Shown here piece by piece: positions 1-11,589 of a stretch of DNA of 64,000 bases. Numbering within the stretch: the first letter of the stretch is position 1; every line of letters starts with the position of its first letter. Made by a program: the position numbers and the translations under genes. Origin of the DNA: Lytechinus variegatus (taxonomy: Eukaryota > Echinodermata > Echinoidea > Temnopleuroida > Toxopneustidae); assembly GCF_018143015.1 (NCBI RefSeq), contig NC_054758.1:248001-312000 (forward strand). Reading direction: 5' to 3'. A model generated the notes under the pieces. That model saw only the letters and a program-made list of their open reading frames with translations, did not search any database and had not been told where the DNA came from.

Positions 1-626
1 AATACTTGGTTGACATAGTAACTGAGGGGGAAACTTCCTTGTAAGCATGTAAAATTCATGTTATATCTTTTTTTTCTGTATGATGCTGCAGGAATTGCTT
101 CAAATCTATAAAAGACAATTAACAACATTATTGAATATTTCTGTCTCAAATTTTTGACTGCTTAAAATAAAATTTAAAAATGGTATATTTTTTTCTCAAC
201 CCATTTGTTCCCTAACTGCGATTATGACATCATGAATCAACATCTGTCATGCACAACTGAATTACAACCAGAGAAAGAGCAACACAAAATACACGCATAT
301 ATTTACATATATGTCTGGTATAAATTTATTGGCATCTGCAGCTTATTTGTGAGGTATTTTCACAGAGACCCTGAGTCAACATAAGTATTTTGATATAATC
401 TATAATGTGTGCATGCACAAAATGAAATACCTCAGACTTCTGACCTTTAAACTCATGACTTAATATCAAATCTATATACAAGCATAACAATGCATCTACC
501 AACATGTATAGCAATTACATAGCTACCAAAATTCAGAAGCAGATAACAGTCTTACTTCATGAAAACAGGAGTACACATGTACTTGCCAACTTGAAGTTAA
601 AATGAAAATTTCAATAACAATTAATC
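1..626. other. AT-rich flank, no gene seen
   Basis: No coding exon, RNA gene or clear repeat boundary is visible. Open frames are short and lack any recognisable domain. Confidence 0.6.
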
Positions 627-1042
627 TAACACATTCGTGACAGAGGTCCACAATTTTTTGGTTTGGCCTAGGCCTAATATCTTTTGATGCAAAGCCCTAA
701 CAATCATACCAAATACATGAGCAGAAAGAGCAAAAAATTCTACACAAACTGTGCCCATTTTGGTTGCGTCAATATTCGTTGTTTGATGCTGAAATTTTTT
801 AAAGGAAGATAAGCATTAAAATCCTTAAATTGGCAATGTGATAAAAGTCTAAAATCACTGTTTTCCCCTGCAAATTGGCAACTTTTTGACTTTTCATAAT
901 TTCCGTCAGTTTATATTCATTTCAGATACATGACATTTTATAAGAAAAATGTAGCAATAAAACAAAAATGTTCGTGTTGCCAATTTGATGAATAAAAGCT
1001 GATCAAATTAGGCTTTAAATGATTCCCGTCACGAATGGGTTA
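627..1042. mobile_element. Small TIR element (non-autonomous DNA transposon)
   Basis: The left end TAACACATTCGTGACAG and the reverse complement of the right end, TAACCCATTCGTGACGG, form imperfect terminal inverted repeats around about 416 bp of AT-rich sequence with no coding capacity. The ends begin with TA, so a TA target duplication is possible. The family is not identified. Confidence 0.55.
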
Positions 1043-1079
1043 AAAAGTTAGAATAGGATAGGCCTAGACTACCAACAGT

Positions 1080-1171
1080 CAGATCTAGGTCTAGATCAAG
1101 ACTAGAATCTAGATCTAGGTCTATAGAGTCTAGATCTAGATCTAGGCCTAGATCTAGGCCTAGTAGACTCT
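1080..1171. repeat. TCTAGATCTAGG-type simple repeat
   Basis: About 90 bp made of overlapping TCTAGA, AGATCT and CCTAGG palindromic hexamers in irregular order. Similar words recur more sparsely at about 1340-1400. Confidence 0.85.
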
Positions 1172-2700
1172 AATACAAATTTGAAAATCTGTAAATTAAT
1201 TTCTTCAGTTAGACATCTACTTGCAAATTTGTATCTATTTACTTTTAATTACAATCATTTAACGTTACATCAGTTCAGTAATTTCAATTAATACAATTGG
1301 ATCTAAGTTACAACTTAAACCCAAGTTAACCCTGACCTCTTTAACATTAGACCTAACTTAGTTAGATCTAACGTTAGAGTCTAACGATCTAGAATTATAT
1401 CTAAATCATGTTTACACTATTTGGCCTAGGGCCTATTGAGTCAAAGGACAAGAGAATGGAAAACTTTTCTAAAGTACTAACATTGACTTTCAAGTGTCTC
1501 ACTCAGTTTATGCACGAAGTACAGATCTACTGTAGATTAAGATTGTTTTTTATTCCCCCCGGCCCTGCTGGTTGTACATGGTCTCATGGGCCTAATCACT
1601 AGTGGCAGGCCCTAGATATTCATTCGAGCCAACCCGTTGCTATTTTTTTTTATTTTGATATGGCTGATTGACAAAGTGTATGCATATGATTGTCCATCTA
1701 ACACTGATTCTATTTTTGGTAATTACTGAACTTCCTTTTCCCAAATTGGGAAGAAATATCACCAATTTTGGACTATATTTTGACTGGCGGAAGGATTAGG
1801 GCTATTTTGCTGTTTGAGGTGATGAATCTGCTCCCCCGACGATGTCTTCAAACACGCCAATTTATTTTTAAAATGAGCTGGTCGAGGGACCCTTTTCTGG
1901 TCAGATATGGATTGCCAGATACAAATCCTATCCACTGGTAGTAAACATTCGACCCCCGAATTTCATCCTTATTTTTTATGAATTTTTTAAAGTGCCAATT
2001 TAACACATAAGTCTATGGGGAATGAATTAGGCCTGTGAGACATGTTTCTGTGACGTAAATTTATAAATCGGAACAAGTGATGGCGCCAATTAAGTGTTGA
2101 CTGGTGTTGACCACTGATCTCTATAAAAAATCTCAGTGGTGTTGACACACAGAGATACGATCCATGCATACATGCCTTCCAAAGGAAGGCATACTGTGTG
2201 TACAGTGTTGAGACCTAGAGCATTATGGAGTACGTGTACGAGTTTGAGTTTAAATATTGGACAACTCACCCGGTAGACAACTCAGTCACCCCGAGACCGC
2301 TCATCCGGCCTCGGTTCAGCAAGGGCGAGTTGTCTCACATTTTGTAGGGTCGGGGAAAATTGTTTCACCAGAAAAGTCCAAATTATGCTAAATTTTGTCA
2401 AATTATGCCAAGCATAATGCCAGATGCTGAAGCGGTCCAAATTATGCCAAAAAGCATAATTATGCCAACTCTGGCAACTATGTGACACTTCGCACAGATA
2501 TCGTAGGGAATTGTGGGACGGAAAAAAATGTTTAATGCATGACGACATGAATAAAACATTAGCGTTTTATCCAATCATACAAGTGCATTATGCGTATTTT
2601 GACGTCATTACTCATGAATTAAACATTGACCTTCCAAAATCAACCTTCAAATTGGACAAATGGCAGCCATGTTTGTTATGTACAAAACCTATGGAAAATC
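1172..2700. other. No gene seen
   Basis: Mixed AT-rich sequence. The part from about 2250 to 2520 is richer in CpG and has scattered short repeats (aaattatgcca), but no exon could be supported. Confidence 0.5.
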
Positions 2701-2988
2701 AAAAACGCGCGAAAAGAGTTGCCTCTCTAGCTCCCTTCGGGAGCTTACGTATACGTAAGATCGTATCTCTGTGATTTCAGGTGCAGGCGCGGCGGATCGG
2801 ATCGGTTGCTATGCAACTCCATCAGCTGGCTGTACCTGTGATCGTGACGTAACGATTATGCAATAACATTGATTGTGCGTGGTACATGGTGTGTGCTGCT
2901 TGGCCAGGTCGGCGGGGAAAATCAAAAATTTAAAAGTGAGAAGTTGAAACTTGGAGTTTTCACACCAAAAATTGTGTTTTATTAACCG
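2700..2988 (+). promoter_or_regulatory. Candidate promoter and non-coding first exon for ODF3-like copy 1
   Basis: The stretch is CpG-richer than its surroundings. In order it holds a small hairpin (CTCCCTTCGGGAG), a perfect 16-bp palindrome CTTACGTATACGTAAG at 2744-2759, an X-box-like site at 2805-2817, and a consensus splice donor ATTAACCG|GTAAGTTC with the exon end at 2988. The layout (X-box about 170-240 bp before a good donor) matches that upstream of ODF3-like copy 3. Copy 1 has an acceptor at 11560-11561 just before its ATG, so a leader exon must exist upstream. Linking this donor to that acceptor is inference; the intron would be 8.6 kb. Confidence 0.35.
2805..2817. promoter_or_regulatory. 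X-box-like site (RFX type)
   Basis: GTTGCTATGCAAC is a perfect inverted repeat of GTTGC with a 3-bp centre. It fits the RFX consensus RYYNYY-N-RRNRAC except at one position. RFX factors drive many ciliary genes, and the next gene on this strand is a ciliary/sperm-tail candidate. Confidence 0.4.
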
Positions 2989-5900
2989 GTAAGTTCATTG
3001 ATATATACTCCTAATTATCTTTCTTTTGTGAACTTTGGTGTGAAACTGTCATGACTGTGCCAAATATTGAAAAATTCATTGCTCGCGAGTGACGAGTGGA
3101 GAATGGAGTGAGTGTTGTGTCACTGAGATAGAGAATTGAGATGATTGTCTGTTGAATGATCTTGCTCGGCAATAAGAATAAGCACTAAATTCTTCTTTTT
3201 CTCCTTTTCTGCATACCGTCCTCCTGCTTTTGTTAAATTATGTTGTTGTGAATATGTGCATTGCATACTATTGGAATGTAGGATTTTAAATCCGATGTGG
3301 ACAGACAGCTGAGTGATGAGTTGGTCGACTTTGGAGCTAGTGCATTTTCGCACCCTCAAAGAATAGTGTTTCACCTTCAGGCTACAAAAAAAGGTACCGG
3401 TACTCCGGGGCGGGGGGTAGTACGGTATACTCGCGGTCGCTTCTGGTACGAGACCGAGCGGCTGCGGAGATGCAGGCACCTGATGCGAAAGAGCATCAGC
3501 GCCATTTTTTTTTCACTAGCCACTGTAGGCCTAAACGAACTTGAAAATGTCTGGTACTGTACTTTATACTGTAGGACCTATGCCGTATTGGTGAGCAAGA
3601 AATAGATCTAGCCTTTTTCATTTGGGCACCTGTCCACATGGTCCACAAGGATCCTACTACTAGTCCTAGACCTAGAAAACAAGGATATCCTCAAAAATTA
3701 GATAAATCATGTCCTGATGAATTGATATTTTCCTTGTTTATAAGAACATATTTTTTACCTCATCCTACAGGTCTTGGACACAATTCATGATATTCTCCCA
3801 ACAAAATTTGAACTCTGATTTTTAATTTTCTTTAGAGATTTTTTTTATTTTTTCAATATATATTTTGTAATGTGAAATCCTTTTCCCCAAAGTAATTCTC
3901 ATGCTGTTTTTTTTTTAAGTACTTCTTTTTGAAGTCAAATGATAAAGGATATCATGCAGACTCACCTCGAAAAATCACTTTCGTTTTCTTTTGTATGCAA
4001 GAGCATGTATTGGAAACTGACAGGGGCCGTCTCGAACTTCGGCAAGGACTACATGTAGCCACCCTTGGCTACTTTTTAGATATTTTTCAGAGCGAAATAC
4101 CATGCTTGCGGACAGCAATTCTGCCTTTTGTATGTGATCAAAATATGTTCTGTGTCATTAATTCAATATTTTTTTTTGTTAGTCTATGTCAGATATATTT
4201 TCTCAGGCAACGGCTGTTTATCAGACATATAAGACTTTGAATAACTGCACTTGATAAATGATGAGGCAAGTTAACCTCTCTTTTAAGACATAATGTCTTA
4301 CTCAAACCCACCGAATCTTGGTCAACAAAAAAGAAAACAAAATGCAAGACCAGAATACATGTATAAGTTTCGACTCTCTACATACCACTGAGTTGTGCAT
4401 ATAATGTGGAAAATAAGCGAAATTTTAATAGTCATAACTTTCTTTTTATCAGATTTCAATGAAATTTTCAGTGTTATGCCTGTTTGATTTTTCTCCATTG
4501 ATTCAAATCAGTATTTTTCTGAGGTGGACTTGACCTTTATGTAGGCCTACATGTAGGGCTCTACCCCCCCCCCCATTGTCATTGCTTTTCTGACTAATCA
4601 ATATTAATATACGTACATAATCGTCACCAAATGGTTTGATGTCACATAGGCTTTCCCTTGCCTATGACGTCGTACTTTAATTAGAAGTGACTGGCATGTG
4701 TAATCTTGAGAAATACAAGAGCGCCCTCATATTCAACTACTAGTGATGGATATCTTTTGTTTTGTATTTTTTAAAATGTATTTCAGTACAACTTACTTTT
4801 TATATTGCATGAAAGGCATATTTTCCAGGGACACTTGACCTTATTTTAGTTTTAAGGCCCTTTTCATTTTCAAGGAGATTATGTAAAATCATGTTTTTTT
4901 TTAATTGAAAGGCATTGTAACTTCTTTAAAATATATTTTACTATTTTGAATGTACATTCTATTCATATTTCAATTGATTACCTTTCTCATATGAATATAC
5001 ATTGTATATAATAAAGTGATGAAAAAACAGAAAGGGTTCTTTTCAGTTTAATCTTGTGTAATTGTCTAACAGTAACACATAATTTTGTTAAATAAATTTT
5101 ATACTTTTTGCAAACAATTTCAGTATAAAGACATACAGTATTGTTGAGGATATGGTCATTTTCAATGTCAAATTGGGAAAGTCCAGTTGACAAAAAGGTG
5201 TGCAAGTATTTTCAAGTCTACTCTTGAGCCTAGTTTGTGGAATGTTAATATTTCACATTACAATAGCCTGTAGACTACCAAGTTTTGACTTTTCTTGATT
5301 CCATTAAATTTGTTGTTTATTTGTTAATTTTGAGATCAGTGCTGTTTCTCTTTCTCTGTTGTTTTTGTTGTGTGGAGTTTAGGATCAAGTGAACAGTTTA
5401 AAGATCTGGATGACTGAATAAATATGGAAGTAAAAATCAACACAAGTTTGACGGATTACATGTTTTCTTTTGTTGACTTTGTTTAAACTTGAGATGAGAA
5501 TGAAATGCATTTGTAGCTAAAGTATCTGATCATAAAATATTGTTGATTCTGTTCTCGCAGACCTCTGTCGTAATATGTTGCTGGGCAACTGTTCATTGCT
5601 GTCAAATAAAACACTTTATCACTTTTAGCAGAAGGTGTAACAGGAAAGTGATGTATTGATTCCACCTGCAATTGCATATAGCTTTTATTTTTGAAATAAA
5701 ATATCAAAGCAATGATCAATATGCGCATTGTATGCACACCGTTTAAAAAAATTATGTTTTAAAGAGGCTGTGCATGTCCTATTCAATACCATATGGAGAT
5801 TTATAGTATGAATTACACATGCTGCAAACAGGGCGCTTATTACTCTACCTTTATCATTGGTTGCTAGCCGGGCAATAGAATTTTCTAGACCTGTAGCCAA

Positions 5901-7592
5901 ATGGCAGTTTATGTAGTCACGGTGATTATTGTGTGTGGGTACAAAAGTCAAAACCTTTTATTACTTGTACATCAAATGTACTCATGCTCAAAACTCAAAA
6001 TGTTGTTCAATTGATTTGAATATTTCTATCTCATACTATTTTTCCAGCAAAATACTATTGACATGACAAATATTCTTTATTATAGAAGCGGGTATGATGG
6101 CCATTAGAGGTTAGAGTGCCCACGCCCCATGGATGGGGGTTTTAACAGTAAATACATGTACCGTTGGTAAAGAATTGGCATTATAGTTTGCACAGCAAAA
6201 ATGTTGGTCTACTTTATGTCTTTAAACAATTATTACCGATAACACTGCTTTTCTGCTTATGTTCTGATTTTTAATTTTTTTTTTGCTTCATTCATTATTA
6301 CAGTATATATGGAACAGATATTTGAACGTGAAATGTTGACAAAATGATACATTTAATCACACTTTTACGACTTATGAGTAAATCCAAATACACACAAGTA
6401 GTTTTATTACCATCTATATCTATAGGTAGAAGCATTCATATCTGGGTGTTTGGGGTAAAAGCTATTAACAACAAACCTACTTGGCATGAGGTTGTATTGC
6501 CAATACAAGCTATTAAATAGATGTTATTAATATTACCCCCTGAAGGCTGAAAGGACGGTAGATAATAGATTGGCTGGTAATAAAAAGAGCTTGATCCGTT
6601 TCTGGGGTGACGATGCATGTATGTAACAGGTAGCTTGCTTCCCTCGTTGCTTGGTTACTCCTTTGATTATGATTCTATACCAGGTGGGTTGAAATGTACA
6701 CAGACAACGTTTGTTCGTAGGTCCCATTACAGTCAATATCGCGATTCTAGCAAGGCAGTACTTTGACTTCGCTCGGAGTAATTTCTAGATAACAAAAGTT
6801 TTCGTCAAGAATTGATTTTAAATCGACAGACAACTTTTGATGTGTGAACTTTCATAGGAAGCATACTGGAATTTATTTCTGATTTTTAGAGGTAAATATG
6901 ATAAAAGAGTGAGAATATTGGTTTATCGTGTTTGCTTTTTAAAATATTGAAGGCCTTTCTTGTTTTCTTTTCTCTTTCATTTGTTATATATCAAGCTCAT
7001 GTTGCATACTGTCTTAGATTCATATGCTCAAAGCCCAGGCATTTCATTATTGATTGTAACTTTTTGACTTTTAGTATCAATAGACCCTTGGTGACCCCCC
7101 CCCCCCCTCCCACTAGTCTCTCCTACAAGGAAGACAAATTAAATATGTTTTGAACTGGCTCTAGACTTTGAAATTTCAGGTTAGTTACTAATGCCTTGAG
7201 TATAGACTGCTGGACACGAAGGACAGCATTCCAATGTAAAATATGAAGGTGTAACATTGAAAAGATTTGAAAGTAGAAAGTAGGATGCATAGAATATGAG
7301 AAAGTATACATCATAACATGTGCTCTAAAATTCTGAAATATTGAGTCACCTGTTCGGAAATTATCCAACATTTTGGTCATTCACGTGTATGCATTGGATG
7401 AATTTTCTGGCACTGTCATCCGACAATCCTATCTGAGTACTCTAACCTTTTGTTTTTCTTTCTTATCTTTCTTCAACAATCATGCATTCCCTGTTTCTCT
7501 TTCCATTAATTTGTATGACTCTGATTTGCTCCTTCTGCTCATATTTCTTCCAAATCTACTCTGTGCAAGATTGTGAGCTGCAGGCACTACAA
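2989..7592. other. Possible intron or intergenic DNA, no coding exon
   Basis: AT-rich, with poly-T and poly-C runs. A GC-rich patch at 3390-3500 gives short open frames on both strands but no domain. Apart from one transposon end at 4381-4537, nothing could be named. Confidence 0.5.
4381..4537. mobile_element. Right end of a 'GGTCAAGTCCACC' palindromic element
   Basis: This matches the right third of the elements at 23855-24450 and 38361-38974: an 'aagcgaaattttaa', then 'gaaattttcagtgttatg' block, ending in ggtggacttgacctttat. The left part is missing, so it is a truncated copy. Confidence 0.7.
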
Positions 7593-8140
7593 CCCGGGGG
7601 GGCCACTTACATTGACGAGTGGATACCATGCGCGACCAAAAAAACACGTAAAAAGGATGTCCTTTTCACGACGGCACGTTACGTACGTAACGTGATAAGG
7701 GTGTCAAAAACACAAAAATAATGAAAAAAGGGTATCTATTTCGCTAGGAAAATTACGTGTTTAGGGTCGAATTTGCGGGAATGATAAAACAAAATTAAAA
7801 TGTTTTATAAAGGATGTCCATTTTGCCCCAACACTTCGTGTTTAGAGTCTGATTTGCGCGAGGTGTAGAAGGTGGGGTCGTACTAAACCAAATAAGGTAA
7901 GGCCGACTACCGAAGGACCCGTAACAATAAAACATTCCTGTACTTGTTTAGGGGTTCATTTCAGGGAATATTTGCCAAGAGTATCGTTTTGTTTCCAATA
8001 CTTGTTAAGGGTAGGGTTTCACACGCCAATACTTGTTAAGGGGCGCATTTTCAGAATATGGAAATTACGTGTTTAGGGTGCTTTTCGAGATCCCATGGTC
8101 GCGCATGGTATCCACTCGTGAATGGAAGTGGCCCCCCGGG
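7593..8140. mobile_element. hAT-like non-autonomous transposon, family copy 1
   Basis: 548 bp bounded by an 8-bp direct repeat CACTACAA (7585-7592 and 8141-8148). The ends CCCGGGGGGGCCACTT and AAGTGGCCCCCCGGG are inverted repeats that extend inwards through 'gacgagtggatacc' to about 45 bp. An 8-bp duplication is typical of hAT-type transposition. No transposase is encoded, so it would need one from elsewhere. A second copy lies at 15729-16227. Confidence 0.88.
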
Positions 8141-8148
8141 CACTACAA

Positions 8149-9863
8149 CAAAAGTCAGCAAAATTATTTTTCTAAATGTAGAAGATAGAAATCGCACTGT
8201 AATCACCAGAAATTCTTGTCTAGAGGGATGTCCATCATTTAGGCAAAGAAAGTGGGAAAGGGGCATAAAAGGGAGAGCAGAAAACATTAAGAGACATTGC
8301 AAAGCATAATAAAGCCCCCCCCCCCTAAAAAATGGATTAAAAAATGAATACAAATAATAATGATCTCTTATTGCTCTCAAAAGGAAAGATAGTTATTACA
8401 TTATCATGTGGTACTCTTTCCAAATCTGGCACGAATGGGAGACTAATAGACTATCAATTTGATTCATTTTGCTTTATTTGGTTTTATTGAAAATTTAAAA
8501 GTATAGGATACAAAAGATGCATGTTTACATAGATAGGTGTATGTTTAAAGAAAAATACATTGTGTAAAGTAGACAAATTCATTGACAGCATATATGATAC
8601 CAAATAAAGTTGGGTATGCAAAAAGGGTGGCGGATTAAACAATTTCCCACAAGGTGCCATGGATAAATTGTTGTTACTTCACAGCATCTTGACCAAATTT
8701 ACAGAGTAAGATCTCATTTTGAAGCTAGAACTAATAGGCTCTATTAATAATAGTAATAATAATATAGGTATATTTATCCAGGGTAGCCACTTCAGTTTCG
8801 AAAACTGTTCTCCCACCGGGCCCTTCTATTATTATTACTACATTATTACTATCTAAATCTAAATATTACTATAAATTAGATCAACACTATATCAGGAACA
8901 AATACTATAGCACATAAATTTGGAAGTAACGGGTGCGGACTGGCGGTGCTGATGGATGCGGTGAATGATAGAATGTTAATTAAAGTTAATTAACAACAAA
9001 ATATAATATGTACAGTGTAGTATGACTGTCAGCCTCGTATTTCTAGGCACTATTCAAAAGAAGGGAACAAATTAATGTTATAAAAATATGACAAGTTAAA
9101 AAAAAATGTGCAGGAATGAAATACATGGCAAATTAAAATAATTATCTAATTTGTATGTAATATTAATTTTTAGTACAAATGTTGTGTATCATTGCAACAA
9201 ACACTTCTACCCATGATGTAGTCATTTGCCAAGCTTATAAACAATGACAGGGCATTTTGGGGGCAAAATTTAGAATGAAATACCAGTATTGTTAATTAAT
9301 TAGTGTAATTAATATGCATACAATAACAGATAATTAATCACGTTTGATACAGATTTGATTATTGATGTTTCAAGATTTAAATACTAGGGTGATATAATAT
9401 AGCATTAACTTTTATGTGTAACAGGTCCAATTTGAGAAAAAAAATATTTTAAAATTCATATTTACATTGACGTCTGTAATAATTAGACTAGCTTGTAATT
9501 AGTTATTTTAAGAAATAATAAAAGTACTAGTATTTGAGACTTAAAACTGTTTCATCATTTACAGAATGGTAATACCTATAACATAAAAAAATAAATTTTG
9601 GACCCTTTTACCCTTTTCGCAAAATTGGACCACCTTATGATGCGACCACATATCTTGCTATTTTCATAATTCATCTCACTTCTTCAGCAACTAGTCAGGG
9701 GCCCCATTTCTTAAAGACACTAGCTCTGCCATTATTGTAACTACCATAGAAACCTTGATTTGATTGGCTACTGAGCCCTGTTACCATGGTATATTGTGTT
9801 ATTTCAAGTCTGCTGTTAGCCTTGGTATTGAAATTGGGATTGCCTTTCCTAGCTCCAAAGCTT
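8149..9863. other. No gene seen; dispersed-repeat fragment near 8735-8840
   Basis: AT-rich, with (ATT)n-like runs flanking 'tttatccagggtagccactt', a block I associate with dispersed sea urchin repeats. No coding exon is supported. Confidence 0.45.
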
Positions 9864-9871
9864 ATTCAGAG

Positions 9872-10697
9872 TAGGCCCGTTTCGGGTACACGTGTACACG
9901 CACGGTCAAGTCAGTGCACGTGTACTAAATTCCATCACCGTGTACACGGTAGCATCTGCATAAACAAGCTCACAGCCTCACATTAAATCTTAGTTCTCAG
10001 ACACTGCACATGTTTTAATTACTAATATGTCAACATATTTCAATTAATCCTGAGTGAGTTCACTTCCAAAATCGCCAATTTAATCCACATTCTTTCTGGA
10101 GACTCACGTCTTTGTACCACGAAATCGGCACGAAATGGGTCTGCTCCGGTCTCAAAAGCTCGAAAGCGTTGCTCAATCACACTCAGAGTCAATTTGAGAA
10201 TCACCAATTGCGATAGCGATCATCGCTACAACTTACGTGTTATACGCTCGCACACAAGCCTACAAACAAACGCTCTTCAAATTGGCAACATAATAATGAA
10301 AATTAATCGATAACTTCAGTTACACTTATTCTGCAGCGATCTGTGCATGCATGTACGGTACAGTATACAAAATGCGCATCCACCGAGCGTCGGCGATAGC
10401 TAGGGCCCTGCACTGATTTTCTTTTGCATTCTTTATAATTTAATGCGCTGCTAAGCCGAGTAAACTTTTAATTTGCACCAATTTTTGTGGATTGATACTT
10501 CAAACTTCTCAGGTAAGCTTTAAAACCGTGACTTAGGCTATATAGACCCCTTTTTATGACATATTGATGCGGGTCCGTGTCGACATGAAAACAGAACTCG
10601 CTCTCACAGTGTTTACAACGTGTACACGTGTACACGACCGAAAAACACGCCGTGTACACGTGCATCAAAAATGGACTTTCAAAACGGGCCTATCCTA
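9872..10697. mobile_element. hAT-like non-autonomous element with ATTCAGAG duplication
   Basis: 826 bp flanked by the 8-bp direct repeat ATTCAGAG (9864-9871 and 10698-10705). The left end is TAGGCCCGTTT; the right end is TAGGATAGGCCCGTTT in reverse complement. The interior is unusually CpG-rich for this window and carries subterminal clusters of GTGTACACG-type palindromes near both ends, which may be transposase-binding sites (inference). No transposase frame is seen. Confidence 0.85.
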
Positions 10698-10916
10698 ATT
10701 CAGAGTTTGTAAAACTGATCCAGATCACATTATTGACATCTCAACAACTAGTGAGTGACTTTTCGGGACCATTTTCATTTTATGTTCAGTGTTTAATCGC
10801 ATAAAAATTGACCTAACACCAACACCAAAAGGTCAACACTGAACTTGGAATCACCGATTGTAATGGTCACAATGTGAAAGTAACCATAGAGTTGTAACTC
10901 TTGATGAAATGGACCC

Positions 10917-11170
10917 CTGGGGGCGTTTCATCAACATTTTTGTCCGACAATTTGTCAGATCTGACAACTTTTCTTGATTTTGATTGGCTGAGAAGCACTG
11001 TTACTATGGTAACTGTCGGATAAAGTGGGACTTGTCAGATAAAATGTCCGACAAGTCTCATTTTATCCGACAGTTACTATAGTAACAGTGCCTCTCGGCC
11101 AATCATAATCAAGAAAAGTTGGCAGATCTGACAAATTGTCGGACAAAAATGTTGATGAAACGCCCCCCTG
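10917..11170. mobile_element. Fold-back MITE upstream of ODF3-like copy 1
   Basis: About 250 bp that is almost one inverted repeat: each arm is roughly 120 bp, from ggggcgtttcatcaac through ttgtcagatctgacaa to ccgacagttactat. It would form a long hairpin. Each arm carries a GTTACTATRGTAAC palindrome (11000-11013 and 11073-11086) that matches the RFX X-box consensus. It lies about 390 bp before the first acceptor of ODF3-like copy 1. Confidence 0.9.
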
Positions 11171-11589
11171 GTCTACCTGCCTGCATTTAAATTTGCTATA
11201 TCTTTTACCTCACATGGATGTGACTTTCCTGATATTTTCTTCATCTTGACTCTTGAGCTTGTCCTGCTTTACTTCCCTGTTTCATATCTCCATTATTTCT
11301 TTTGCATTCATGATCGGAGTCATATCTTCTCTGAAATTCTTGGTGTTTTCTGCTGCCTTGATTCAAGATTTTCCTTTGATCTTTCCTATCACTCCAATGT
11401 TAGAGCCATCTGTACTGTCACCTCTTGGTGCATCATATTTTTGCAAGCAAACTCCTATAGAGGCATTCTTCTTATTTCACTCTTATGGATTAAATCGGAT
11501 GACAATGCCTTCTCATTGTTACAAGAAGATCGCAGTTCAACTTCCAAGTGTTCTCTTGCAGGTGTAAGGTGAAACTACTGTAGTAAGCA

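Noticed and set aside
3393-3500. Possible tRNA-like GC-rich segment
   Set aside because: No A and B boxes or cloverleaf arms could be fitted.
3297-3605. 102-residue plus-strand frame over a GC-rich patch
   Set aside because: An overlapping minus-strand frame is just as long, composition explains both, and no splice or domain evidence supports a gene.
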